From JAKIVR01 sp035933635 (GTDB lineage: Archaea; Thermoplasmatota; Thermoplasmata; Lutacidiplasmatales; UBA184): a stretch of DNA of 64,000 nt. The translations under genes were made by a program, and so were the position numbers. Positions 15,826-26,200 of this stretch are shown in pieces. The notes beneath the pieces were generated by a model, which had not been told where the DNA came from, made no database searches, and was given only the letters and a program-made list of their open reading frames with translations. The DNA lies in NCBI GenBank assembly GCA_035933635.1, contig DASYYY010000022.1, positions 141,670 to 205,669 of the forward strand. Direction: 5' to 3'. Numbering within the stretch: position 1 is the stretch's first letter; every line of letters begins with the position of its first letter.

Positions 15826-17076
15826 CTACGTGCGAACACCAAGAACGTGGTCGACCAGGGCCTGCGGGTCCGCCATCGGGTTGGCGACTACGCATCGGAG
15901 CCAGTGGAGCCCGCCGATCGGAACGGTCGAGAGGTAGGAACCTCGGACCGCTGCGGCGACCCTGCGCGAGCCCATGTCCCGCCGTCGCCACAGGACGATA
16001 CCCGCTGTCGGGGACCGCCAGAGCTCCAACTTCGGCGACGCACCGACGAGGATTCCGAGTCGCTCCGAGATCGCCATGCAACGCTCAACGCGGGCGGCCA
16101 GACCGGATCGGCCCCAGGCCAGCAGCGTGGCGAGCAACGGACCGGCGGAACCGCCGTGTGAACCCAGCACGCCGACGTGGGGGGCGGAGAGGTAGGGGGC
16201 CTCGAACGAGAGCGCCCGATGCGCGGTGCGGGCGTCGCGGAACAGGACCACGGCCGAGTCCTTGGGTTGGAACAACCACTTGTGACCGGAGAATCCGACC
16301 GAGTCGGCCCCCTCGATGCCCGTCAGTCGCGCTCGATACTGTTGCCCGAATCTCAACGGCCCCGCCCACGCCGCGTCCACATGGACCCACGCCGCCCGGG
16401 TCTCGAGTCGGAGGGGATCGATCGCACCCACCGCCGTGGTGCCCGCGGTCAGGACGAGCGCCGCGGAACGTAGGTTCGGGAGGGCGGCAGGATCGAGGCG
16501 TTGATCCGGCCCGACAGGGACCGCACGGAACTCCAAGCCCAAGATCCGGGCCGCCTTGCGCACGCTGAAATGTGCCGCCTCGGAGGCGACCACCCTGCGA
16601 ATCCCCCGCAGCTCCCGCGCGGCCCAGAGGGCGGTCAGGTTCGCGACGCTCGATCCCGGGACCATGTGCCCGCCGTCCATCCGGAAATAGGGAGCGAGCC
16701 ATTCGACGACCCGGCGTTCGACCGGTCCGGCCGCGGGGGAGAGCTCCGGATGGAGCAAGTTCTGATTGAGCGCCGCCGTCCAGGCCTGGACGGCCCAGGT
16801 GATCCAGGGTGTGGGCGGGTCCATGTGGGCCAGCATGCCAGGATCATCGAGCGGCAGGGCACCGCCGACCACGAGCGGCGCGAGCCTCTCGAGCGTCCTC
16901 TCCGGACCGAGCCCGCGTTCCGGGAGCTCGGAGGGGATCCACGCGGGGAGGCGCGGCGTCGCAGAGCGGGTTCGCAGCCGACGTCGCGGCAGCTGCTCGC
17001 CGAGGAGCTCGATGGCCCGGACGAGTCCGCGTTTGTCGAAGACGAAGTCGGGGTCCTGCACGGCGCGGCCGAGCAA
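15826..17076 (-). CDS. PLP-dependent decarboxylase (group II, aromatic-amino-acid/glutamate type)
   Basis: This 416-residue fold-type I PLP enzyme decarboxylates an amino acid. Recognisable segments are MLAHMDPPTPWITWAVQAW near the N-terminus, VPGSSVANLTALWAARELRG, the histidine that stacks on PLP (ASEAAHFSVRKAARILG), TAGTTAVGAIDPL, the aspartate in WVHVDAAWAG, and the Schiff-base lysine in SVGFSGHKWLFQPKD. The substrate (aromatic amino acid, glutamate, aspartate or tyrosine) cannot be decided. The start is TTG 17076 with a G-rich site about 7 bases upstream; GTG 17061 is an alternative. It follows the antiporter gene by 87 bases on the same strand. Confidence 0.88.
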   Translation of the reverse strand: MLGRAVQDPDFVFDKRGLVRAIELLGEQLPRRRLRTRSATPRLPAWIPSELPERGLGPERTLERLAPLVVGGALPLDDPGMLAHMDPPTPWITWAVQAWTAALNQNLLHPELSPAAGPVERRVVEWLAPYFRMDGGHMVPGSSVANLTALWAARELRGIRRVVASEAAHFSVRKAARILGLEFRAVPVGPDQRLDPAALPNLRSAALVLTAGTTAVGAIDPLRLETRAAWVHVDAAWAGPLRFGQQYRARLTGIEGADSVGFSGHKWLFQPKDSAVVLFRDARTAHRALSFEAPYLSAPHVGVLGSHGGSAGPLLATLLAWGRSGLAARVERCMAISERLGILVGASPKLELWRSPTAGIVLWRRRDMGSRRVAAAVRGSYLSTVPIGGLHWLRCVVANPMADPQALVDHVLGVRT

Positions 17077-17163
17077 CCCCCCCTCAAAACGGGACGCCGC
17101 CCCGACCGGGAGTCGGCCCCGGCACCGAGCTCCTTCGGCCCCGCGGGGGAGACTGCGACGCCG

Positions 17164-18372
17164 TCAGCGCGTGGCGGGAGTCGGGTAGGCGGTCGCCGCG
17201 CGATCCTCCGGAAGCTCTCCGGTGAACAGCTCCCGCGCCGTTGCCGTCGAACGGAACGCTGGGAAGGCGCGGAGGGCGGCGACGGAGCCGAGGGCCAGGA
17301 TGACCACGGCGGAGATGAACAAAGAGTACCATCCGGGCGTGATCAGGCCGAGGCCCAAGGTGAGGGTCAGGATCACGGTCGCACTGGTCAGCCGGGTGTT
17401 CATCAGCACCGACACGGGCCCGGCCCGTTGCGGACCGAACAGCGCGCGCGCCGCCGGGTAGATCGCCGCCAACTTCAGGAGACTCGCGACGGCCACGATG
17501 GCGAGCAAAAGGACCAGGTTCGCCTCCACGAACCCGAGCTGGACCCTGAGACCCACCGCCAGGAAGTAGAGGGGGACGAAGATGGCGAACGCGATCTGAC
17601 GGATGTTGGTCACGAACCGGTCGCGGGCGAACTCCGAGAAGATCAATCCCATCAGGAAGACGAACAGGATCCCCGGGACCCCCACGAGCGAGGACAGCAG
17701 TGCGAGCACGGCGAGGGAGAAGAACAGCGATCGGGCACTCACGTTTGAGAAACCGACCCGCGAGGAGCTCGCGCCCACCGCCTTCGACAATCGCGGAAGG
17801 AAGATCGCCGCGAGCGCGAGCGCCGCCAACACCCCGAGGGTGAACAGGAACCCCGGGGTCGTCAGAAAGGTCGTCGAGGTGATCGTCAGGTCCTCGGTCA
17901 GGTTGACCGCGAGGGTGGCCGCAAGGATGAGCCGCCCGAACGGCAGCTCGGCCAGCTCGTACTGCTGGAGCGTCGTGTAGACGATCGAGATCGAAGTGTC
18001 CGCAAGCGCCGTCGCGCCGACGACGCAGACGATCAGAGGGGCGTGGGCGGCGTAGTAGAGCAGCAGGAAGAGCCCACCGAACGGGACGAGGAACCCACCG
18101 AGCCCGAGCGTGAAGGCCTCGCGGAGGTGGGCTCGAAGGAATCCGAAATTCGTCTCGAGGCCCGCCAGGAAGACGATCAGCAGGCTGCCGAACGTCAGCA
18201 GCGAATCGGCGCCGGTCGGGATCGAAAAGGCGAACAGCGTGACGAGCCCGATACCGGCCAGGATCTCGAGTGCCGTGATGGGCAGTTTGGTCCATCGCGC
18301 CGCCAGCGCGGTGACCACCACTGTCCCGAAGACCACGACCAGGTCGAGATCGAGGGTGTTGAGGCCCGCCAC
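17164..18372 (-). CDS. CPA2-family cation:proton antiporter
   Basis: This 402-residue membrane protein has about 12 helices of the Na_H_Exchanger fold. Typical features are LDLVVVFGTVVVTALAARW at the start, LIVFLAGLETNFGFLR, GATALADTSISIVYTTLQ and AATLAVNLTEDLTITST, which holds the acidic residues of the ion path, and FVTNIRQIAFAIFVPLYFLAVG. There is no C-terminal TrkA_N domain. The GTG at 18372 is chosen because AAGATACA about 27 bases ahead can serve as a TATA box; a longer upstream frame is low-complexity. The gene lies immediately upstream of an amino acid decarboxylase, suggesting a pH or ion homeostasis unit. Confidence 0.88.
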   Translation of the reverse strand: MAGLNTLDLDLVVVFGTVVVTALAARWTKLPITALEILAGIGLVTLFAFSIPTGADSLLTFGSLLIVFLAGLETNFGFLRAHLREAFTLGLGGFLVPFGGLFLLLYYAAHAPLIVCVVGATALADTSISIVYTTLQQYELAELPFGRLILAATLAVNLTEDLTITSTTFLTTPGFLFTLGVLAALALAAIFLPRLSKAVGASSSRVGFSNVSARSLFFSLAVLALLSSLVGVPGILFVFLMGLIFSEFARDRFVTNIRQIAFAIFVPLYFLAVGLRVQLGFVEANLVLLLAIVAVASLLKLAAIYPAARALFGPQRAGPVSVLMNTRLTSATVILTLTLGLGLITPGWYSLFISAVVILALGSVAALRAFPAFRSTATARELFTGELPEDRAATAYPTPATR

Positions 18373-18779
18373 GTCGGTGGATTCCAACTTCCGCTGTATC
18401 TTTCTTGCCCCCGAGTCGGTTTCCGGGCATAGGAACGGTTCATCTCGGGTCGCGGCACCTCGGCACTCCGACCGGACGGAACAATCCGGGAATCCATGGT
18501 GAGGGACTCCTTCGGGTCGGACTCTCGATGGCCGACCGCCGACGAATCGGTGGTGACCGCCGGGATCCCGCGCCTCGCCCCCCCGACCCGAGTACGATCC
18601 GCGCGGGGCGCCGGCGGAAAAGGGCAATCGACCCGCCGGTTCCGATGGGCGAACACGGGGTGCGCGCGGCAACGCGGCGCCCAGAAGGGTCGGGGCGTAC
18701 GGCCTACCAGTGTCCGCCTACCCCTCTCTCGGCTCCGCCGGAACGCCCACGACGGAAAACCCCCCCTGGATTCGGGAGG

Positions 18780-18785
18780 TTTATG
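18780..18785 (+). promoter_or_regulatory. TATA-like box of the giant surface protein operon
   Basis: TTTATG lies 26-31 bases ahead of the ATG at 18811, with no ribosome-binding site between. Confidence 0.5.
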
Positions 18786-18810
18786 AACGGGGTCTCAGTT
18801 CAACGCGGGC

Positions 18811-21800
18811 ATGCCGCCCAGGGGGTGGGCCGCACGCTCCACCCCGGAGACCCGGTGGGGCGGGTCCGCGCTATGGGTAGGGTCCTGCCTGCTACTCCTG
18901 TTGCTCTCTGGGCTCACGGTCGGATCGGGCCACCTCCCCGGGCCCGCAGCTCCCCGTTCGGGCCACGGGCCGGTCTCACGGCTCGCCCGGGAGCCCGGAG
19001 CAGCCCCCCTAGGGGGGCTCACCGGGACTTTCTTCGTCAACACAACCTCTGTGCAAACCGTTCCGGCGGCCAACCGTCCCTGCCTCAAATTCGGGACCCA
19101 GCGGTACTGCTTTGACGGCCAGACCTCGCCTTCCCTCCTCCGACTCCGGAACGGCGGGATCGCCGCCGTCTTCCAACTCTTCACCAACGAAACCAACCTG
19201 ACTTGCGCCGGCGCGTCGAGCCAGACGGTCTCCCGGATCGGCATATCGTTCTCCACGGACGGTGGGATCACCTTCGGCTCCGCACGTCTCGTGGCGGGGA
19301 GCTCGGGCCGAGTCTGCCCGTACTTCCAGCAGATCGAGCCGGCGTTCACCACCGATGGACCCGGCCACCTGGTGGGGGCCTACATTGGGGCGAACGCGAC
19401 GGCCAGCTACCTCCTGCCGGGGGGGTCGCCGTACGCGGGAGCGATCGACAACTACGGTGTGCGGCGCTCCGACGCGCTGATTTTCGTCCGGTCGACGAAC
19501 GACGGTGCGACGTTCTCCGCAGGAACGATCCTCGTTGCGGGCGGCAATCTCGCCCGACCCGCGGTCGTCGCCTCCGGAACGACGATCTACCTCGCCTACG
19601 AGGACATCGCCAACGGCACCACGCCCCTGCCCGGCAGCACCACGGTGGGCCACAACGCCTCCTACCCCGTGGCGATCCACCTGCTCGTCTCGACCGATGA
19701 CGGGTCGAGCTGGCACGGCCCGTACCTGATGCCGGGGGAGAACTCCTCGGAGTCCAACAGCACCTTCTCGCCCTCGCTGGCGGTCAACGCCACCGGCGCG
19801 CTCGCCGTCGCCTACGCGACCGATCGTTCCTGCATCGCCTACTGCGCGGTGGTGTCGGACTCGGTCTACGGCGAGGACATCGTGACCTCGGTCTCCACGA
19901 CGAACGGGACGGGCTGGTCGCCGTTGCGGACGGTGGCGCGCCAGGTCGCCGAGCCCGGCTACGACGGCTATTCCACCGCGCTCGGGGTGCCGTTCTACTA
20001 CGTCTGGGAGCTCGTCCCGACCACCTCCGTCCAGTTCGGCCCCCTACCCGGGGAGCTGTACGCCGCTTGGAACGGTGCGGTGAACCTGAGCACCCGGAAC
20101 TACTGCTACTACTCGGCCTACCTGTGCGACTACGACGATTCCGAGGTGTTCGCGGCCGCCTCGGTCGACGACGGTGCGCACTGGGCGGTAGGTCCGGCGA
20201 GTCCCGGTGCGAAGTTCGCCACCGAGCAGGATCCCGGGGCGACCGACCTGATGGCCTACTATGCGCCCACGCTCGGTGTGCATGGGGGCACGGTCTACCT
20301 CGCGTTCTCCGAGCGCAACGACACCTACTACCTGTGGAACAAGTGCGGGTACAACTTCCCGCTCACCGGGCGTTCCGCCGCCGGATCGTACTCGTCCTGG
20401 CTCGTGCAATCCCCCGACGGGGTGGCTTGGGGGTTCCCTCGACTGCTTTCGATCGAGTACGGCAGCGGTGGGACCGCCTACTACGAGTACCTCGGAACGG
20501 GCGGCGCCGTCTCGTTCGATGCCTCGGGGGCGCCCGTGGTCGCCGAAACGGTGCCCCTGGGCGACGTCAGCTCGGCCGGGACCTACCTCGTCGAGACGAA
20601 CCTGTCGATCGCGCGGCCCGAAACGGGCGGCCCGACGGTCAACCTCACCGTCGCCGAGTCGGGAGTTCCGGACGGGGCGCGGTGGTCCGTGGTCGTGGAC
20701 GGCAACCTCTTCAGCACCACCGGGCGGAACCTGACGATCGTCGGCGTCCCGCGGGGCGTCAGCGAGTTCGTCCAGCCCGCCGCGTCCGACCCGACCCTCG
20801 GCTTCCAGATCCTGCGGGTCGCGGAGGTGATGCCGGGGATCGTCAGCTACCGTTCCCCGCAGAACCTCTACGCCTTCACCGCCGTCACGCTCGCGGGTTT
20901 GGACCTGCGGATCGAGCCGCCGGACGTCCCGTACTTCGACTTCCTGCTCGACGACTCGAACACCACCTCCGGCGACATCCTGGCGAACTACTACCTGGAG
21001 ACGATCACCATGGCCCTGTCCGGCCGGATCACCTATCTCCACGAGGGGTGCCCGGGAGTTTGGTACGTTCCCCTCGGTGCCTCGTTCACCGTCAACAGCG
21101 GAGCCTCCGGCAGCGGGGTCCTGTCCACCTTCTCCGACGACGTCAACTCGCTCTGGACCGGTTCCGGCAACGGCAGCTACACCGGCTACGGCCCGAAGTT
21201 CCCGCTGACGATGGGCTCGGCCCTCAACGAGACCTTCACCATGCTGTCGACCTCGGCGAACTCCTCGGTGACCTTCTCGGCGACCGACCTGCCGAGCGGG
21301 TCGAACTTTTCGCTGACCTTGAACGGCACGCGCTACACCGCCGCTCCGGGGGAGAACCTCTCGATCGGGGGACTGGGGTGGGGCACCTTCTGGCTGACCG
21401 ACGTCACCGCCCCGGGCAACCAAACCGGCTGGGGATACTTCGGCGCGTCCTCCGTGGGCAACCCCGTCGTAGTCCCGTACAATCCGGTCGTCAACCTGAG
21501 CTTCGCCTACGTCGATCTGGCCCGTCCGGCCGGGACGGTCCACCTGCATGCGCTCAATCTCACCCCGGGCACCGTCTGGCAGCTCGCGTTCAACGGGACG
21601 GTCTACAGTTCCGCCACCGCGTGGATCAACCTCACCACTCGGCCGGGTGACTATCCGCTCACCGCCTACCCGGTGGTCTCCTCGGCCGGGGGGAACGCAT
21701 CGTACGCTCCGGGCGAGCTGCCCGCCGAGCTCACGGTGCGGCCCGGAGGGACCTACCCCGTCAGCTACACCCCCGCCTACGGGGTCGAGTTCCTGGGGAG

Positions 21801-23229
21801 TATCGGCGGAAGCCTGTCCACCTCGGGTACCTCCTGGGAAGCCCCCGGCGCCCAACTCCGGGTCACCGCACATCCTGCGGACGGGTTCGCCTGGGGGGGA
21901 TGGACCGGCACGGGTCCGGGGTCCTACTCAGGCAACGAACTCACCGCCAACGTCACCGCCGATGGGCCGATCGTCGAATCGGCGAGCTTCGTTCCCCTCC
22001 CGGCGAACCGGTACGACCTCGTGGTCAACGAGAGCGGCGTGCCGAACGGCACCCTGTGGACCGTCTACCTGGACGGGATCGGGTACTCGAGCACGGGCAG
22101 CCAGCTCGTCGTCCCCGAGCTGTACTCCTGCCGGAGCGACCCCGTCGACGGAACCTACGCCGTCACCGTCCCCTATGCCTATTCCAGTGCAACGGGAAAC
22201 TTGACCCGCTACGTTCCCGGGCGATACCCGGACGCCGCGTGCGGGGGCGGCTCATTGACCCTGAGCTTCGCGACCGAGTTCCACCTGGAGCTGACCTCCA
22301 GCACGGGAGGCACCGTCTCGGCGTCGTCCGGGACCCAGTTCGGCACGGGATCGGGTTGGTTCACGGCCAACAGCTCCGTCGAGCTCGCCGCCTACCCGGA
22401 CAACGGCTACCGCTTCCTGGGTTGGAACGGCACCGGCCTCGGAAGCTACACCGGTACGGCCCGAGGTCCGGGGGTCGTCATGGGCGCGCCGATCGCCGAG
22501 GTGGCCTCCTTCGAGCGTGAGGTGCTCCCGGGCCCCGAGCTCGTCTGGGCGGTCTTCGCACCTCGGACGCCCTTCCCGGCCGGGACCTCGTGGACCCTGA
22601 CGATCGGCACCACGAACTACTCCTCGACCGGGGCACCGATCAACGTCACCGGACTCGTCGCCGGCCAGGCCTATCGGGTCGGGCTGTCCGATGCCCTCTC
22701 GCCGGATGGTCTGGTGCGGTATGTGCCGGTCACACCGCAGTTCCCGCTGCGCCCGCTGAAGAACGGCTCCGACCCGCTGGATTTCGTCGGTTCCGCGTGG
22801 GTGCGGGTGGCGGTGATCGGGCCGGGCTTGGCGACTCCGGCCCCCGGCTGGTACGGGCTCGGGAGCGCGGTGGTCCTCAACGCGACGCCGGGTCCATCGG
22901 CCGTCTTCTTGGGATGGGTCGGCTCCGGCCCGGGCAACTACACGGGAAACGATTCCGCGCCGACCGTCCACCCTTCCGGGGCGATCGAGGAGATCGCGGA
23001 GTTCCGGGCACTCTCGCCGCGAGTCGTCCCCGTGACGAGCCCGTGGACCGATCCGCGGGTCGTGATCGGACTCGGCTCCGCCGGACTCGCCGCGGGGATC
23101 GGGGCCGGGGTCGTGCTCGCGCGGGGTCGCTTCGGACGGGGCGGCACGGCCGGCGCCCGAGAGTCCCCGCCCGAGGCCGAATGGGACCGGGCGACGGGCG
23201 AACCGGAAGCCGAGGGGGGACCGCCGTGA
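18811..23229 (+). CDS. Giant cell-surface protein: beta-propeller plus repeat domains, C-terminal anchor
   Basis: The 1472-residue product has an N-terminal signal helix (LWVGSCLLLLLLSGLTVG). Six Asp-box motifs follow at about residues 147 (SFSTDGGITF), 227 (STNDGATF), 293 (STDDGSSW), 360 (STTNGTGW), 449 (SVDDGAHW) and 534 (SPDGVAW), indicating a sialidase-like six-bladed propeller. Then come 'ESGVP-G--W-V' modules (about 614, 823 and 1072), three divergent InlB-B-like repeats ending in GW-G-G-GSYTG (about 993, 1163 and 1346), one membrane helix (about 1411-1432) and a short acidic tail. Sialidase catalytic residues cannot be confirmed. It is leaderless, with TTTATG at 18780-18785. The stop overlaps the next gene. 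Confidence 0.85.
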   Translation: MPPRGWAARSTPETRWGGSALWVGSCLLLLLLSGLTVGSGHLPGPAAPRSGHGPVSRLAREPGAAPLGGLTGTFFVNTTSVQTVPAANRPCLKFGTQRYCFDGQTSPSLLRLRNGGIAAVFQLFTNETNLTCAGASSQTVSRIGISFSTDGGITFGSARLVAGSSGRVCPYFQQIEPAFTTDGPGHLVGAYIGANATASYLLPGGSPYAGAIDNYGVRRSDALIFVRSTNDGATFSAGTILVAGGNLARPAVVASGTTIYLAYEDIANGTTPLPGSTTVGHNASYPVAIHLLVSTDDGSSWHGPYLMPGENSSESNSTFSPSLAVNATGALAVAYATDRSCIAYCAVVSDSVYGEDIVTSVSTTNGTGWSPLRTVARQVAEPGYDGYSTALGVPFYYVWELVPTTSVQFGPLPGELYAAWNGAVNLSTRNYCYYSAYLCDYDDSEVFAAASVDDGAHWAVGPASPGAKFATEQDPGATDLMAYYAPTLGVHGGTVYLAFSERNDTYYLWNKCGYNFPLTGRSAAGSYSSWLVQSPDGVAWGFPRLLSIEYGSGGTAYYEYLGTGGAVSFDASGAPVVAETVPLGDVSSAGTYLVETNLSIARPETGGPTVNLTVAESGVPDGARWSVVVDGNLFSTTGRNLTIVGVPRGVSEFVQPAASDPTLGFQILRVAEVMPGIVSYRSPQNLYAFTAVTLAGLDLRIEPPDVPYFDFLLDDSNTTSGDILANYYLETITMALSGRITYLHEGCPGVWYVPLGASFTVNSGASGSGVLSTFSDDVNSLWTGSGNGSYTGYGPKFPLTMGSALNETFTMLSTSANSSVTFSATDLPSGSNFSLTLNGTRYTAAPGENLSIGGLGWGTFWLTDVTAPGNQTGWGYFGASSVGNPVVVPYNPVVNLSFAYVDLARPAGTVHLHALNLTPGTVWQLAFNGTVYSSATAWINLTTRPGDYPLTAYPVVSSAGGNASYAPGELPAELTVRPGGTYPVSYTPAYGVEFLGSIGGSLSTSGTSWEAPGAQLRVTAHPADGFAWGGWTGTGPGSYSGNELTANVTADGPIVESASFVPLPANRYDLVVNESGVPNGTLWTVYLDGIGYSSTGSQLVVPELYSCRSDPVDGTYAVTVPYAYSSATGNLTRYVPGRYPDAACGGGSLTLSFATEFHLELTSSTGGTVSASSGTQFGTGSGWFTANSSVELAAYPDNGYRFLGWNGTGLGSYTGTARGPGVVMGAPIAEVASFEREVLPGPELVWAVFAPRTPFPAGTSWTLTIGTTNYSSTGAPINVTGLVAGQAYRVGLSDALSPDGLVRYVPVTPQFPLRPLKNGSDPLDFVGSAWVRVAVIGPGLATPAPGWYGLGSAVVLNATPGPSAVFLGWVGSGPGNYTGNDSAPTVHPSGAIEEIAEFRALSPRVVPVTSPWTDPRVVIGLGSAGLAAGIGAGVVLARGRFGRGGTAGARESPPEAEWDRATGEPEAEGGPP

Positions 23230-26200
23230 GCGACACCCCCGCCTCGCCCTCGGGTCGCAACCCCGCCCGCGGGTGGGCCGGCGCGGGGCTCCATCCGCTC
23301 ACCCGCCGAACGCTGGTCGTGGCGGTCCTCGTCGCGCTCGCGCTTCCTGCCGTCCTCGCGATCTCGTCGGTGGGATGGCCGCCGGCTCCGCACGCGGGCT
23401 CGATCGTCCTGGTCCGGGGACTCCCGCACGCCTCGGAAGCAACCGCCACCGGGGGGGCGATCGACTGGGGGCAGGCCCGTACCCCGACCACGGCGGCCGG
23501 CACCGCCCCGGGGGCGAGCTCCGGGCCCGGCCGGTTCTTCGACACCGTCCCGGTCCCGCTCCCGGGAACCGGGATCCAATCCTGCTACCGAACGGTGCCC
23601 CAATCGGGGAGTTGCGATCCGGTCAACGACACGATGGGCCCGCAGTTGAACCTGACCAGCCGGGGCCGGATCGGGCTCGTGTACACCGCCTTCACCAACG
23701 CCTCCTCGTGCGGCAAGGTGCATCGGCGCTACACCGAGACGCTGATCGGATTCACGACCTCGCGCGATGGGGTGACCTGGGCCGCGCCGCAGTACCTGGG
23801 CGGGACCCGGTGCGACACCGTGAACGCGGCCGCGTTCCCCTCGGCGTGGCAGCCCACGCTCACGTCCCTCGGCAACGGCACCTTCGTCCTGGCCTACGTC
23901 GCCTACAACCTGTCGAGCGGGTTCGCTCCGGACCTCTACGCCACCCGCGACTGCTCGACCTCGAGCTCCTGCATCTACGAGAGCAACGTCCTGACCTCGG
24001 AACTGGTCGTCGAAGAGAGCTACGACAACGGGTCGCACTGGACGACCCCGACGGTGCTCAACGGCTCGGCGTTCCCGAACGCGGTCCCCTTGGAAGGATG
24101 GCTCCCCTGGCATCCGTCGATCACCGCCTGGGGCCGGACGATCTACCTGTCGTGGTCGAACATCACCAGCGAGCCGGACATCGAGCGCTCGGCCGGCCAG
24201 GTCGTCGCGGGCGGCTCCGGCCAGGTCCACCTCGTCGTCTCGGCGGACGGGGGGGCGACCTGGGGGTCGCCGTGGGACCTGCCCGTGCGCGACGGACCGA
24301 GGTCGTACTTCGCCACGAATCCCGATGTGCTGGCCCTTCCAAGCGGTGAGATCGAGCTGGCCTATGTCACCAATCTGACCTATGGGCCCGCGACCTGCTG
24401 TGCCGCCCGGTACACCTACACGACCTTCCATGTCGACGTGGTCGTGGCGACGGTGATCGCCAACGGCTCCCGGTTCAACGTCCGCACGGTCGCGGCCTCG
24501 GTCCCGATCTACGGCGGACCGGCCTCGCCGCACCCGCACTGGTACTACGAGCTCGACCCGGCCCCCCAACTGGCCTACGGGGCCGCCTCGAACGAGGTGT
24601 TCGCCACGTGGTCGGCGCTCGTGCCCGGGCTCGCCTGCACCGTCGCCTCCAGCGCGCCGTCCGCCTGCCAGTTCGACTACAACGAGAGCCAAGTATTCGT
24701 CGCCCACGGCCCCGTGCTCGGACGGTCGTGGGCGGTGGCCGAGGTCGGACCGATCGCCAACGTCGGCAACGACACCGAGCTCGCGAACTTCGACCAGGGG
24801 GTCTCCCAGCACTTCCTGCCCTCCCTCGCCGTCGGGAGCTCCGGCACCGTGGTCCTCCAGGCGCTCGTGGTCAACGATTCGGTGTGCGGGACCTACTTCG
24901 CGCCCTACCCCGTGGCCTCCACGGCCTGCGGAGCGCCGGTCGAGGTGACGACCTCCAGCCGGGACAACGGGTCGACCTGGTCGGCACCGGTCGATCTCGC
25001 CTGGGAGCCGACCCTCTTCGCGGGCGACCTTCCCGACGGGATGTCGAGCGCGACGCTCGCCTACGGCGACCGCGTCGTCCTGGCCTGGACCCACGGCTCG
25101 TGCCCGGTGTGGAACTCGACGACGGTCCCCTACACCGACTGCGAGTGGGGATCGCATCCGATGCGCGCCTCGGCGCAGGTGGAGGTCTCGACGCCGTACC
25201 TCGGCGCCGGGGTGACCGTCACATTCCATGCCTCCGGCGTCCCCGCGGGCAAGAGCTGGGCGGTCGACCTGCTCGGCAACTACCGCGTCGGTCCTGGCGC
25301 GTCGCTGACGATCGGCGGGGTGCCCGCGAACGCGTGGATGGGCTGGGGCCTGTCGATGCCGTCGTTCGGATACGGCGCGCGGTTCACCGCCGCCGGCTCG
25401 ATCCCCTCCCCCGAACAGTTCCGGAGCAGCACGACCGTCGACGAGAACTTCTCGGTGAGCTATCTGCTGAACCTCGTCTCCGACCCGAGCTATCCGCAGG
25501 CACCGCCCGGCGCCGGGTGCACGATGGCGATCACGTGGGACGATCCCGAATGCGCCCACCTCGACTACAACCTCACGCCCGGCGTGGAGTCGGTCTGGTT
25601 GCCCCCGGCCACGGTCGTGCCGCTCGATGTCACGCCGAACCCCACCTACTGCACCGGCGCCGCCTGCATCTTCTACGAGGCCAACCTCTCGTTCCTCTCC
25701 TGGACCGGTAGCGGGGCGGGGAGCGCGAACACCTCCTCCAACCGGAGCGCGCTCGTCCTGCAGGGGCCGGTCAACGAGACGGCGAACTTCGAGGTCCTCG
25801 GCTGGTGCTACTTCTTCTACTACAACACACCGCAGAACACCTGCGTCGCCTCCAACGCGTCGATCGACTTCGCCGAGCACGGGCTGCCGGCGGGCACCCC
25901 GTGGGGGGTGTCGACGTGGGGTCCGGCCGAGGCGGCCGGTCCTCCCGGAGCGAACTTCACGAACGGTCCGGCCCTGGCCGTGGGCGGGAACGTCACCCTC
26001 GGGGAGACCTACTACGCCCCGTGGTCCGTCGACGTCGGTGGGGCACGCTTCGTCGGTTCGGGCGTTCCGGAATCCCCCGTCGCCTTGCCCGGTCAGGCCG
26101 CGGTGACGGTCAATTACACCAGGGCCACCGGACCGACGAACGATACCCTCATCCTCCAGGAATCCGGCCTCGGGGTGGGTACCGCCTGGTCGCCGCTGCT

